DNA of 22,053 nt from JBFHER01 sp041584055 (GTDB lineage: Bacteria; Bacteroidota; Bacteroidia; Bacteroidales; UBA5342): NCBI GenBank assembly GCA_041584055.1, contig JBFHER010000030.1:1-22053 (forward strand), read 5' to 3'. Both the position numbers and the translations under genes were made by a program. Shown piece after piece: positions 7,191-14,366 of the stretch (position 1 is the first letter of the stretch; each line of letters begins with the position of its first letter). The notes under the pieces were generated by a model. That model worked only from the letters and a program-made list of their open reading frames with translations. It was not told where the DNA came from and did no database searches.

Positions 7191-8267
7191 ATGAGCGTTT
7201 TAAGTTTAGATAAGTTCACCCTTCCTGGGTTAGAAGAAAAAAGACCACTTGTAATGGCTGGTCCATGTAGTGCTGAGACTGAAGAACAGGTAATGGATAC
7301 GGCAACACAACTGGCGGAGAATGGGATTCAGATTTATCGGGCCGGCATTTGGAAGCCACGTACCCGTCCGAACATGTTCGAAGGAGTTGGTAAAAAAGGG
7401 CTGCCATGGCTAACGGCCGTAAGGCGGGAAACAGGGATGTATGTTGCAACAGAGGTGGCGACTGCAAAGCATGTTTATGAGGCACTTAAACACAACATTG
7501 ATATCCTTTGGATTGGAGCCCGAACCTCAGCGAATCCGTTTGCTGTACAGGAAATTGCGGATGCCCTTCAGGGAGTTGATATTCCTGTGTTGGTGAAAAA
7601 TCCTATCAATCCGGATGTGCAATTGTGGATTGGAGCGCTTGAGCGAATCAACCACGCAGGAATCACACGCCTTGCTGCCATCCATCGCGGATTCAGTGCA
7701 TCGGACAAAAGCGTGTACAGAAATGTTCCGCAATGGCACATTCCCATCGAACTGCGCCGGTTGGAGCGCGATCTTCCAATCATTTGTGATCCAAGTCACA
7801 TTGGAGGAAGCCGGGAACTGATACTACCAATTTCACAACAGGCAATGGACCTGAACTTTAACGGTTTGATTATCGAAAGTCATATTTGTCCGGAAAAAGC
7901 ATTGAGTGATGCTGCTCAGCAGGTTACACCGGAGGCCCTCAAAGAAATTTTGTCAAATTTAGTGCTTAGGGATATGAAATCATCCACTGAAGACCTGAGT
8001 ATTTTACGTCGTCAGATTGATGATCTTGATGATGCTTTGCTTGAAACACTTGCAAAACGGATGCGTGTATCCCGGGAAATAGGGACCTATAAAAAGGAGC
8101 ATAACATGACCATTCTGCAGACAACCCGCTACGATGAAATTATAAAGAAACGTGTTGAGCAAGGAGAAAGTATGAATCTGAGTAACGATTTTATGATTCG
8201 AATTTTAAAAGCGATTCACGAAGAGTCAGTGCGTCATCAGGTGAAGATAATGAATGAAAACCAATGA
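7191..8267 (+). CDS. Bifunctional DAHP synthase (type I beta) / chorismate mutase (AroQ type)
   Basis: 358 residues, two fused enzymes. Residues 1-260 form a DAHP synthase that condenses PEP and erythrose 4-phosphate, the first shikimate step; motifs are MAGPCSAE (22-29, metal-ligand Cys26), AGIWKPRTRP, GART-S-NPF, VLVKNP and CDPSHIGGSRE. Residues 264-350 are an AroQ helical chorismate mutase (LRRQIDDLDDALLETLAKRM, then IGTYKKEHN and ILKAIHEESVRHQ). Mutase at the C-terminus is the arrangement known from Bacteroidota and Porphyromonas, whereas Bacillus AroA has it at the N-terminus. In that family the mutase domain transmits feedback to the synthase. It supplies prephenate to the pheA and tyrA products. 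GAG lies just before the ATG as a weak ribosome site. Confidence 0.93.
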   Translation: MSVLSLDKFTLPGLEEKRPLVMAGPCSAETEEQVMDTATQLAENGIQIYRAGIWKPRTRPNMFEGVGKKGLPWLTAVRRETGMYVATEVATAKHVYEALKHNIDILWIGARTSANPFAVQEIADALQGVDIPVLVKNPINPDVQLWIGALERINHAGITRLAAIHRGFSASDKSVYRNVPQWHIPIELRRLERDLPIICDPSHIGGSRELILPISQQAMDLNFNGLIIESHICPEKALSDAAQQVTPEALKEILSNLVLRDMKSSTEDLSILRRQIDDLDDALLETLAKRMRVSREIGTYKKEHNMTILQTTRYDEIIKKRVEQGESMNLSNDFMIRILKAIHEESVRHQVKIMNENQ

Positions 8268-8273
8268 GAATCA

Positions 8274-8324
8274 AGTATCAGGTATAGGGTCTCAGGATTA
8301 TCCTGAGACCCTATACCTGATGCT
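8274..8324 (+). repeat. Long intercistronic inverted repeat between DAHP synthase-CM and tyrA
   Basis: The 21-bp arms 8277-8297 and 8301-8321 are perfectly complementary around a TTA loop; one wobble and two more pairs extend the helix to 8274/8324. The left arm also has a 7-bp rhythm: AGTATCA, GGTATAG, GGTCTCA. No T-tract follows, so it is not a standard terminator. It begins 7 bp after one stop and ends 14 bp before the next ATG. It may be a REP-like element or an mRNA processing/stability hairpin. Confidence 0.85.
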
Positions 8325-8338
8325 CAATAATTTATAAA

Positions 8339-9112
8339 ATGAAAATACTTGTACTTGGTGCCGGTAAAATGGGCACGTGGATCACAGATTGCCTGTGTTT
8401 TGATCATGAAGTCGCCATTTTTGATACCAATCCCAAAAAACTGCGTTTCGTATTTAACACCATTCGTATGACAGATCCGGAGGAGATCAGGGAGTTTAAG
8501 CCGGAGCTGGTGATCAATGCAGTAACCCTTAAGTATACCATCCCGGCATTTGAAAAGGTGCTTGCCTACCTTCCTGAGAATTGTATTCTAAGTGACATTG
8601 CCTCAGTAAAGGCAGGATTGAAAGATTATTATGACAAAACGGGATTCAGATACGTTTCAACGCACCCAATGTTTGGTCCGACATTTGCCAATATTGAAGA
8701 TCTCACCACGCAGAATGCGGTGATAATCACTGAGTCAGACCATTTGGGGAAAGCCTTTTTCAAAGATTTTTACAGTTCCCTGAAACTAAATATTTACGAG
8801 TACAGTTTCAAGCAACATGATGAGGTAACGGCCTACTCACTCTCCATCCCTTTTTCTTCTACCCTGGTTTTTGCAGCCGTAATGCGAAACATCGAAGCGC
8901 CTGGTACGACTTTTAAAAAACACATGAAGATTGCCCGGGGACTGTTGTCTGAAGATGATTATCTTTTAACAGAGATTCTTTTTAATCCATATACTTATGC
9001 TCAGGTGGAAGAGATTCGTAAAGAGTTGCGTCATCTGTTGGATCTCATCGCTGCAAAGGACAGTGAAGGCATGAAGTTATTTCTTGCAAAAGTCAGAAAG
9101 AACATTGAATAA
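8339..9112 (+). CDS. tyrA: Prephenate dehydrogenase
   Basis: 257 residues. Oxidatively decarboxylates prephenate to 4-hydroxyphenylpyruvate, the Tyr branch. The N-terminal Rossmann fold shows ILVLGAGKMG (3-12, GxGxxG) and an acidic end to the second strand (VAIFDTN), which favours NAD. The catalytic-type His lies in THPMFGP (His109). The C-terminal half is the helical dimerisation domain. It is short for the family and has neither a chorismate mutase nor an ACT domain, so Tyr feedback through a fused domain is not seen; regulation probably rests on the leader attenuator and other enzymes. Last gene of the aromatic operon, separated from the previous gene by 71 bp that contain the long hairpin. 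Confidence 0.9.
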   Translation: MKILVLGAGKMGTWITDCLCFDHEVAIFDTNPKKLRFVFNTIRMTDPEEIREFKPELVINAVTLKYTIPAFEKVLAYLPENCILSDIASVKAGLKDYYDKTGFRYVSTHPMFGPTFANIEDLTTQNAVIITESDHLGKAFFKDFYSSLKLNIYEYSFKQHDEVTAYSLSIPFSSTLVFAAVMRNIEAPGTTFKKHMKIARGLLSEDDYLLTEILFNPYTYAQVEEIRKELRHLLDLIAAKDSEGMKLFLAKVRKNIE

Positions 9113-9162
9113 GATTGATGAAGTCCCACTTGTGTGAGGATCTTTAAACGGATAATAAATGA

Positions 9163-10626
9163 TTACAGCAGGGGGCTGAAAAGGCGGGCAAATGACTCGC
9201 CTATTTTTTGCAAACGTGGCCGTTTTCGCCATTCATGCAAGTGGATTTCTTTTGATTCACGAAGGTCTTTCAGAAAATGCGCTTTGAGTTCTTTACTTAG
9301 TTTTTCATCATATAAAAACGAGGTAACCTCAAAATTACTTTCAAAGCTACGAAAGTCCATGTTTGCTGTCCCGATGGAAGCGATAATATCATCTGAAAGC
9401 ATTACCTTGGAGTGAAGAAATCCTCCATTAAAGAAATATACCTTTACACCTGCGTTTAGCAATTCACGGATGTAGGACCGGGACGACGCAGCAGTCATGT
9501 AAGCATCCGATTTACCCGGGATAATAATTTTGACATCAATCCCACTTAAAGCGGCTGTTTTAAGTGCCATCATCAGGCTTTCTGTGGGTAAAAAATAGGG
9601 TGATTCAATAAACACATACTTTCTGGCTGTGGTGATGATTCTGAAGAAGGCCTGCTCAATTGTCTTCCAGTCTGAATCCGGACTACTCCATGCAATCTGA
9701 CACCGAACACCTTCTTTCTCCGGATGTTGTGGGAAATAAGCCTTGTCGGTGATGCGCTGCTGACTTACAAAAAACCAGTCTAAAATAAATATACTCTGCA
9801 AGTTATTTACAGCGCTGCCTTCCATGCGCAAATGAAGATCCCGCCATGGTCCCAGATCTTTGACTCCTTCGATGTAACGATCTGCTACATTAATGCCTCC
9901 CACATAACCTTTTAATCCGTCAATCACAACGATTTTACGATGATTTCGGTAGTTTATCTTGCTTGTAAAATAGGGAAAACGAACCTCCAGAAAAGGATAA
10001 ATTTCAATTCCCATTTTTCGAACTTTTCGATAAAATGGATTTTTTAAATGCCAACTGCCCACATCATCAACAATCATACGTACAATCACCCCTTCCCGGG
10101 CCTTTTGCGCCAGAATGTTCAGTAGCTGTGTTCCAATCTTATCTTCGGTAAAGATGTAATATTCAAGGTGAATGTAACTGTTTGCCTGTTTCAGATCTTC
10201 AAACAGATGTGCGAATTTTTCCTCTCCGCCCTCAAGGATTTTAACATCATTGTCATCGGAATAAAGCGCATGGTTATTTTTAAAAAGCAATGAGATGAGT
10301 TCTTTCACATGTTGGGTTTTGCCGGGAAGCGATATGGTGTCAATAGAAAAACGATCTTTCAATGTGTCGTAGTACCCATTGATGGTTTCTACCTGATGTA
10401 TACTCTTTCTCGAAATAATTTTATCCTTTCTGTAATTCTGTCCAAAAAAGATGTAGAGGATGAGTCCTCCAATCGGCAATAATATTAAAACCAGGATCCA
10501 GGACAATGTTTTAACGGGATTTCTGTTTTCAAGCAGGATGATTATTGCTACACTGAAGACAGTCAACCAATATAGATTGTGTAAAATGCTGATGACAACA
10601 TCCGGTAAATTAAGGTTCTCAAGCAT
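9163..10626 (-). CDS. cls: Cardiolipin synthase, phospholipase D superfamily
   Basis: 487 residues, inner membrane. Two N-terminal membrane segments (about 15-32 and 40-61) are followed by the linker FGQNYRK typical of Cls. Two HKD motifs make the active site: H229-R-K231 with D236 (HRKIVVID) and H405-S-K407 with D412 (HSKVMLSD), each followed by the usual GG-N or GTANMD-RS block. It joins phosphatidylglycerol units, or phosphatidylglycerol and another phospholipid, to cardiolipin. Transcribed with ribD, 21 bp downstream of it, and convergent to tyrA: the stop codons are about 50 bp apart, and its 3' end carries a terminator hairpin for the opposite strand. Confidence 0.93.
   Translation of the reverse strand: MLENLNLPDVVISILHNLYWLTVFSVAIIILLENRNPVKTLSWILVLILLPIGGLILYIFFGQNYRKDKIISRKSIHQVETINGYYDTLKDRFSIDTISLPGKTQHVKELISLLFKNNHALYSDDNDVKILEGGEEKFAHLFEDLKQANSYIHLEYYIFTEDKIGTQLLNILAQKAREGVIVRMIVDDVGSWHLKNPFYRKVRKMGIEIYPFLEVRFPYFTSKINYRNHRKIVVIDGLKGYVGGINVADRYIEGVKDLGPWRDLHLRMEGSAVNNLQSIFILDWFFVSQQRITDKAYFPQHPEKEGVRCQIAWSSPDSDWKTIEQAFFRIITTARKYVFIESPYFLPTESLMMALKTAALSGIDVKIIIPGKSDAYMTAASSRSYIRELLNAGVKVYFFNGGFLHSKVMLSDDIIASIGTANMDFRSFESNFEVTSFLYDEKLSKELKAHFLKDLRESKEIHLHEWRKRPRLQKIGESFARLFSPLL
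9182..9209 (+). terminator. Candidate terminator of the aromatic operon, inside the cls 3' end
   Basis: AGGCGGG (9182-9188) can pair with CTCGCCT (9196-9202), seven pairs including one G-T wobble, around a 7-nt loop, followed by A and six T (9204-9209). It lies 70 bp after the tyrA stop on the tyrA-sense strand, within the last codons of the convergent cls gene. Confidence 0.5.
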
Positions 10627-10647
10627 GTGTCTGAAGTTGTGAAACCT

Positions 10648-11700
10648 CTAAAAATACATGTTTTTGGATTTATAAACAAGTAGTCGGGCTTTGTCGATGT
10701 CTTGTTGGCTTAACAAATCTCCAGAAATCAAGGGAGCTCTCACGCCTTTTTCGAAGGTTGCATTGCCAATGAATCGCCACGCTTCATCCCATAGTTTCAA
10801 GCGAATAAAATTTTGGAGAAGCTTACTACCACCTTCAATAATCACCGAAAGGATGCCCCTGCGATGAAGTTCTTCAAGAAACTGTTGCTCTGAATCCGCA
10901 GAAAAATCAATATGTATGTATTCAAGATTCTTTCGATCCCCTTTTTCGCCCTCTGTAAAAATGAGTGTTGGTTGTGACCCGTTGAAGATATGCAATCTGT
11001 TGCTTAATCTTAAATTGCGGTCGGGAACAACCCGCAAGGGATCCTGGCCATGCCATTTTCGGATGTTTAAGAACGGGTTATCGTTTTCTGCAGTGTTGGT
11101 ACCAACCATCACTGCATCTTCTGTCGCGCGCTGTTTGTGTACCAGTGTACGGCATGTGTCGTTTGTAATCCAAATGGGTTTGCTGATCACTTTTTGTCTG
11201 TCGCGGTCAATGAAACCATCCAGTGTTTCTGCCCATTTCAGAATAATATATGGGCGTTTTTGTTCGTGAAATGTGAAGAAACGGCGGTTTAACCAGCGAC
11301 TTTCTCTTTCCAACACATCCACAATAACCTCAATGCCAGCCTTCCTCATTCGTTCTATTCCTTTTCCCGCTACCTGGGAGAAGGAATCCACACATCCAAT
11401 CACCACCCGTGGAATTTGCTTTTCGATGATCAAGTCTGAACAGGGGGGTGTTTTTCCAAAATGAGCGCAGGGTTCCAGGTTCACATACAAGGTGCTTTCC
11501 CGAAGAAGTTGTTGATTTTGAACACCATTAATGGCATTCACTTCCGCATGGGGTCCGCCGTACTGTTGATGATAACCTTCAGAAATGATCTTCTGAGCAT
11601 GAACGATAACAGATCCCACCATGGGGTTGGGAGAAACATTTCCTTTCCCGTGTCGTGCAATCTCGAGGCAACGCCTCATGTATTTCTCATGTTCAATCAT
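10648..11700 (-). CDS. ribD: Bifunctional riboflavin biosynthesis deaminase/reductase
   Basis: 350 residues. The N-terminal deaminase (about 1-145) acts on diaminohydroxyphosphoribosylaminopyrimidine and shows the zinc motif HAE (51-53) and PCAHFGKTPPC (77-87), with SPNPMVG near residue 23. The C-terminal reductase (about 150-350) shows ILKWAETLDGFID, the VGTNTAENDNP block and the VIIEGGSKL region that binds NADPH. Both steps lead to the ribityl precursor of riboflavin. The start is the only good ATG before the divergent prmC promoter region. cls follows 21 bp downstream on the same strand, so the two are probably co-transcribed although functionally unrelated. Confidence 0.93.
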   Translation of the reverse strand: MIEHEKYMRRCLEIARHGKGNVSPNPMVGSVIVHAQKIISEGYHQQYGGPHAEVNAINGVQNQQLLRESTLYVNLEPCAHFGKTPPCSDLIIEKQIPRVVIGCVDSFSQVAGKGIERMRKAGIEVIVDVLERESRWLNRRFFTFHEQKRPYIILKWAETLDGFIDRDRQKVISKPIWITNDTCRTLVHKQRATEDAVMVGTNTAENDNPFLNIRKWHGQDPLRVVPDRNLRLSNRLHIFNGSQPTLIFTEGEKGDRKNLEYIHIDFSADSEQQFLEELHRRGILSVIIEGGSKLLQNFIRLKLWDEAWRFIGNATFEKGVRAPLISGDLLSQQDIDKARLLVYKSKNMYF

Positions 11701-11723
11701 GATGTCACTTTGTACCCTTTTGT

Positions 11724-11739
11724 TAACTTTGCAAAACTA
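11724..11739. promoter_or_regulatory. Back-to-back -7 boxes of prmC (+) and ribD (-)
   Basis: The gap between the divergent genes is only 38 bp. TAACTTTG (11724-11731, +) and TAGTTTTG (11739-11732 read on -) both fit TAnnTTTG and lie side by side. The minus promoter has TTTA about 21 bp upstream, inside prmC; no clear -33 box is seen for the plus promoter. A start about 7 bp after the plus box would make prmC mRNA nearly leaderless. Confidence 0.4.
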
Positions 11740-12587
11740 TGGAAAAAAACATCAATAACATAAAGGAATCTTTAAAAGGAATTTTTCCTGAAAGCGAGAT
11801 TGATGCTTATATTCATTGGATTCTGGACCATCTGCGTGGGTATTCAAGAATGGACATTGCCCTGAATAAGAATGAGATCTTGTCAGAGGAAGAGACTGAC
11901 AAGGTTAAGGAAATTGTTAAACGTTTGCAGAATAAGGAACCAATACAATACATCCTTGGAGAAACAGAATTCTGTGGTTTACAGATAAAAGTCACGCCGG
12001 ATGTGCTGATACCAAGACCTGAAACAGAAGAGATTGTAACGGTTATTCGTGATGAAACAGACCATGCATCCCTGCGAATTCTGGACATAGGTACGGGCTC
12101 GGGTTGCATCCCTTTGGCATTGAAAAAATATTTTCCTGAGGCACAGGTTTCGGCCTGTGATGTTTCCGAGAAAGCCCTGCACGTAGCACGGGAGAATGGG
12201 ATGCGCAATAAATTACTGGTGAATTTCTTTCAATGCGATATCTTATCAAAGGCGAATAAGAATGCAGCTGTTTTTGATGTGATTGTCAGCAATCCTCCTT
12301 ATGTGCGACAATCAGAAAAACAGTGGATGGATGACAATGTCTTAAAATATGAACCCCATCTGGCATTGTTCGTTGAAGATGAGGATCCACTTCTTTTTTA
12401 TCGCGCGATATTGAATTTTTCACAAAATCATCTAAAAAAAGGGGGACGTTTATATTTAGAGATAAACGAAAACCTGTCTGAACAGATCAATGATCTTATG
12501 CTACAGTACGACTATGAAAATGTGAGCATTAGAAAAGATTTGCAGGGAAAGGATCGTATGGTATGCGGGACTTCTGCTTCCCGGTAG
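11739..12587 (+). CDS. prmC: Peptide chain release factor N5-glutamine methyltransferase
   Basis: 282 residues. Methylates the Gln of the GGQ motif in release factors RF1/RF2, with SAM as donor. The N-terminal helical domain (1-90) contains PIQYILGETEFCG and leads into LIPRPETE. The methyltransferase domain shows ILDIGTGSGCIPLAL (SAM site, 114-128), an acidic residue at the end of strand 2 (ACDVSE), and the catalytic NPPY (185-188), which holds the glutamine amide. The length is normal. The ATG at 11739 is favoured by length and by the short divergent gap to ribD. A weak AU-rich terminator candidate follows at 12687-12714. Confidence 0.93.
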   Translation: MEKNINNIKESLKGIFPESEIDAYIHWILDHLRGYSRMDIALNKNEILSEEETDKVKEIVKRLQNKEPIQYILGETEFCGLQIKVTPDVLIPRPETEEIVTVIRDETDHASLRILDIGTGSGCIPLALKKYFPEAQVSACDVSEKALHVARENGMRNKLLVNFFQCDILSKANKNAAVFDVIVSNPPYVRQSEKQWMDDNVLKYEPHLALFVEDEDPLLFYRAILNFSQNHLKKGGRLYLEINENLSEQINDLMLQYDYENVSIRKDLQGKDRMVCGTSASR

Positions 12588-12686
12588 ATGGTTGAAATAT
12601 TTGTCCCGAATCCGTTCAGGATTTGTACTTCGCATAACCTATTAATAAGAGTGTTTCTACAGAAATTTAGGGTGATCCGTTTTAAG

Positions 12687-12714
12687 TATTTAGGAACTAA
12701 AATAAGTTTTTTTT
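12687..12714 (+). terminator. Weak candidate terminator after prmC
   Basis: TTTAG/CTAAA (12689-12693 with 12697-12701, loop GAA) with an extension after a one-base bulge, followed closely by eight T (12707-12714). The stem is AU-rich and about 100 bp past the prmC stop. The stretch 12588-12686 holds nothing else I can recognise. Confidence 0.35.
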
Positions 12715-12732
12715 GTAAATAATTTAAAATTA

Positions 12733-12765
12733 TTTGGAAAATTCAGAATAATAGACATACATTTG
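12733..12765 (+). promoter_or_regulatory. Promoter of the accessory efflux locus
   Basis: TTTG (12733-12736) and TACATTTG (12758-12765, a full TAnnTTTG match) are 21 bp apart, the expected Bacteroidota geometry. The -7 box shares its last base with the operator palindrome at 12765-12784, so a bound regulator would cover the transcription start. Confidence 0.7.
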
Positions 12766-12784
12766 TTAGTGAATACACACTAAC
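12765..12784 (+). promoter_or_regulatory. TetR-type operator, perfect palindrome
   Basis: GTTAGTG, spacer AATACA, then CACTAAC: 7-bp perfect arms in a 20-bp site. It follows the -7 box and ends 19 bp before the first TetR gene, the classic place for autorepression. A related site precedes the second TetR gene. Confidence 0.75.
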
Positions 12785-12803
12785 TTAATTTAAAAATTAG
12801 AAA

Positions 12804-13391
12804 ATGGCTTTAGAAATGTCGGAAAGACAAAAACAGATCATAGAAGTTTCACTTGAATTAATTGCTGAAAGTGGAATTCAGGGACTCACAATAAAGAACC
12901 TTGCAAAAAAAATAGGATTCTCGGAAGCTGCAATTTATCGGCATTACGAAAATAAGGTTCAGATTCTTGTGGCCATCTTAAATTATTTTAAGGAGAATAG
13001 CGAGCATCTTTTTTTATCGGAACTTTCTACAGAGGGAAATTCAATTTTAAAAATTAATAATTTATTTCTCAATCAATTTAAAATTTTTAGCACCTCACCA
13101 TCGTTGGTTGCCGTTATATTTTCAGAAGAATTATTCAGAAACGAAGCTATTTTGGTTGAAAAGGTATCGGAAATTATGAACAATAACTTTGATGCACTGA
13201 CTCAAATAATTACATCCGGTCAGGAAAAAGGTGAAATCAGAGCTGATATTCAGCCTTCCCATTTATCAGTGGTAGTTATGGGAACGCTTCGCCTATTTGT
13301 AAAGCAATGGCAAATGTCGAACAATTCATTCAACCTTATAAAAAAAGGCAATGAACTATCAAATTCAATTAAAATATTGATTCAAAATTAA
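12804..13391 (+). CDS. TetR/AcrR-family transcriptional regulator (first of three)
   Basis: 195 residues, full length for the family. The N-terminal helix-turn-helix domain (about 8-55) reads QKQIIEVSLELIAESG, LTIKNLAKKIGFSEAAIYRHYENKVQIL, matching the TetR signature. The C-terminal helices should bind a small ligand and dimerise; the ligand is unknown. It sits right behind a promoter with a palindromic operator, so it very likely represses its own synthesis and, through a second similar operator, the efflux genes. An internal ATG four codons in (MSERQK) is an alternative start. The gene reads AT-rich compared with prmC before it. The cupin gene follows 20 bp downstream. Confidence 0.88.
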   Translation: MALEMSERQKQIIEVSLELIAESGIQGLTIKNLAKKIGFSEAAIYRHYENKVQILVAILNYFKENSEHLFLSELSTEGNSILKINNLFLNQFKIFSTSPSLVAVIFSEELFRNEAILVEKVSEIMNNNFDALTQIITSGQEKGEIRADIQPSHLSVVVMGTLRLFVKQWQMSNNSFNLIKKGNELSNSIKILIQN

Positions 13392-13411
13392 AATCAAAAA
13401 AACGATAAGAG

Positions 13412-13750
13412 ATGAAAATTCAAAAACTAACAGACCTGAATATGGAGCAAACACCACACAAAGTGGATGTTAGAAAATTGTATGAAAATGATTCGGCTCA
13501 AGCCATGCACATTTCTTTGCGCCCAGGTGAGGCTCTAAAGCAACACATCACCCCCGTAGATGTATTTTTCTATATTTTGGAGGGGACTCCGGAAATACTT
13601 GTTGGAAAAGAAAAAGTATTGGTGCAAGCCGATAGTTTGGTGGAAAGTCCAAAAGGAATTGTGCACTGCATTTATAATAACTCGATTAATGTTGCACGGA
13701 TCCTGGTAGTTAAAGCTCCACGTCCAACAACTCAGACCAGGTTGTTATAA
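13412..13750 (+). CDS. Small cupin-domain protein
   Basis: 112 residues, a single cupin barrel, cytoplasmic (no signal sequence). Motif 2 is well kept, PKGIVH-CIYN (Pro80, Gly82, His85, Asn89). Motif 1 is degenerate: GEALKQHITPVDVFFYILEG retains His45 and the closing Gly58, but the second His of HxH is Thr47 and the usual Glu is not evident. Metal binding would therefore be incomplete or use other ligands. A role in sensing, binding or modifying the compound handled by this locus is only inference from position between two TetR genes. Transcribed from the upstream TetR promoter. Confidence 0.75.
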   Translation: MKIQKLTDLNMEQTPHKVDVRKLYENDSAQAMHISLRPGEALKQHITPVDVFFYILEGTPEILVGKEKVLVQADSLVESPKGIVHCIYNNSINVARILVVKAPRPTTQTRLL

Positions 13751-13774
13751 GTCAAAAAAAAATTTAATGCGATA

Positions 13775-13794
13775 GTTAGTGAATATTAATTAAC
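13775..13794 (+). promoter_or_regulatory. Second, imperfect copy of the TetR-type operator
   Basis: GTTAGTGAATA is identical to the left half and spacer start of the 12765 site; after a 6-bp spacer the right arm reads AATTAAC, where four of seven positions mirror the left arm. Length and spacing are the same. It ends 13 bp before the second TetR gene. No good -7 box is visible beside it, so this may be a weak promoter or a pure control site. Confidence 0.6.
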
Positions 13795-13807
13795 GTAGGT
13801 AGAAATA

Positions 13808-14359
13808 ATGAAGACAAGCAATACGACCATTGTTAATAAAGCTGCCGGTATTCTTCTCAATAGGGGATTGGAAGCACTTACCGTTCAAAATCTGTCAAAA
13901 GAACTAAGGGTTAAGGAGAGTCAGCTTCACAATCAACTTACAAAAGATGAAGATATTATTTTAATGTTGCTGTATGCATTTGAGGCTGATTTTAATGAAT
14001 TCGTAAAGGAAATGAAAACACAAAAGGTAAATCCGGAAACGGAACTTAAAATCCTGTTTAAAGGTCTGTATTTTATGTTCCTGCAAAAACCGCATTATCT
14101 CTCGCTGGTTTTCGATAAACGTTTGACGAAAAGAGATGATCGTGTTAAACAAACAATTTTTCGCATTAAAAGCGTTGCAGAAGTTAATCTGGCGGATATT
14201 ATTAATTATGGAAAGAAACAAAATACTTTTAAAACAAACGAACCCACCGAATTTTTGGTAAGAAAGATTTTAGCTGGCTTCAGGCTCTTTATGAAAGATG
14301 AAAAACGTCTGAATGATATGGTACTTGAATTAAAAACATTGAAAATTATTAGCGATTAA
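13808..14359 (+). CDS. Divergent TetR-family regulator (second of three)
   Basis: 183 residues. The N-terminal part has a recognisable but drifted TetR helix-turn-helix (about 9-52: AAGILLNRGLEALTVQNLSKEL, then VKESQLHNQLTKDEDIILML), where the usual aromatic residues of the recognition helix (the YxHF/Y pattern) are replaced by QLHNQ. The remaining helices resemble a TetR ligand domain. DNA binding may be altered, or it may recognise another site. It sits directly before the tolC-like gene (7 bp) and behind the second operator copy, so it is the first gene of the efflux transcript and a likely co-regulator. The ligand is unknown. Confidence 0.7.
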   Translation: MKTSNTTIVNKAAGILLNRGLEALTVQNLSKELRVKESQLHNQLTKDEDIILMLLYAFEADFNEFVKEMKTQKVNPETELKILFKGLYFMFLQKPHYLSLVFDKRLTKRDDRVKQTIFRIKSVAEVNLADIINYGKKQNTFKTNEPTEFLVRKILAGFRLFMKDEKRLNDMVLELKTLKIISD

Positions 14360-14366
14360 AACAAAA

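Noticed and set aside
13961..14221. 86-codon minus-strand frame under the second TetR gene
   Set aside because: Overlaps a supported gene in antisense and shows no domain features.
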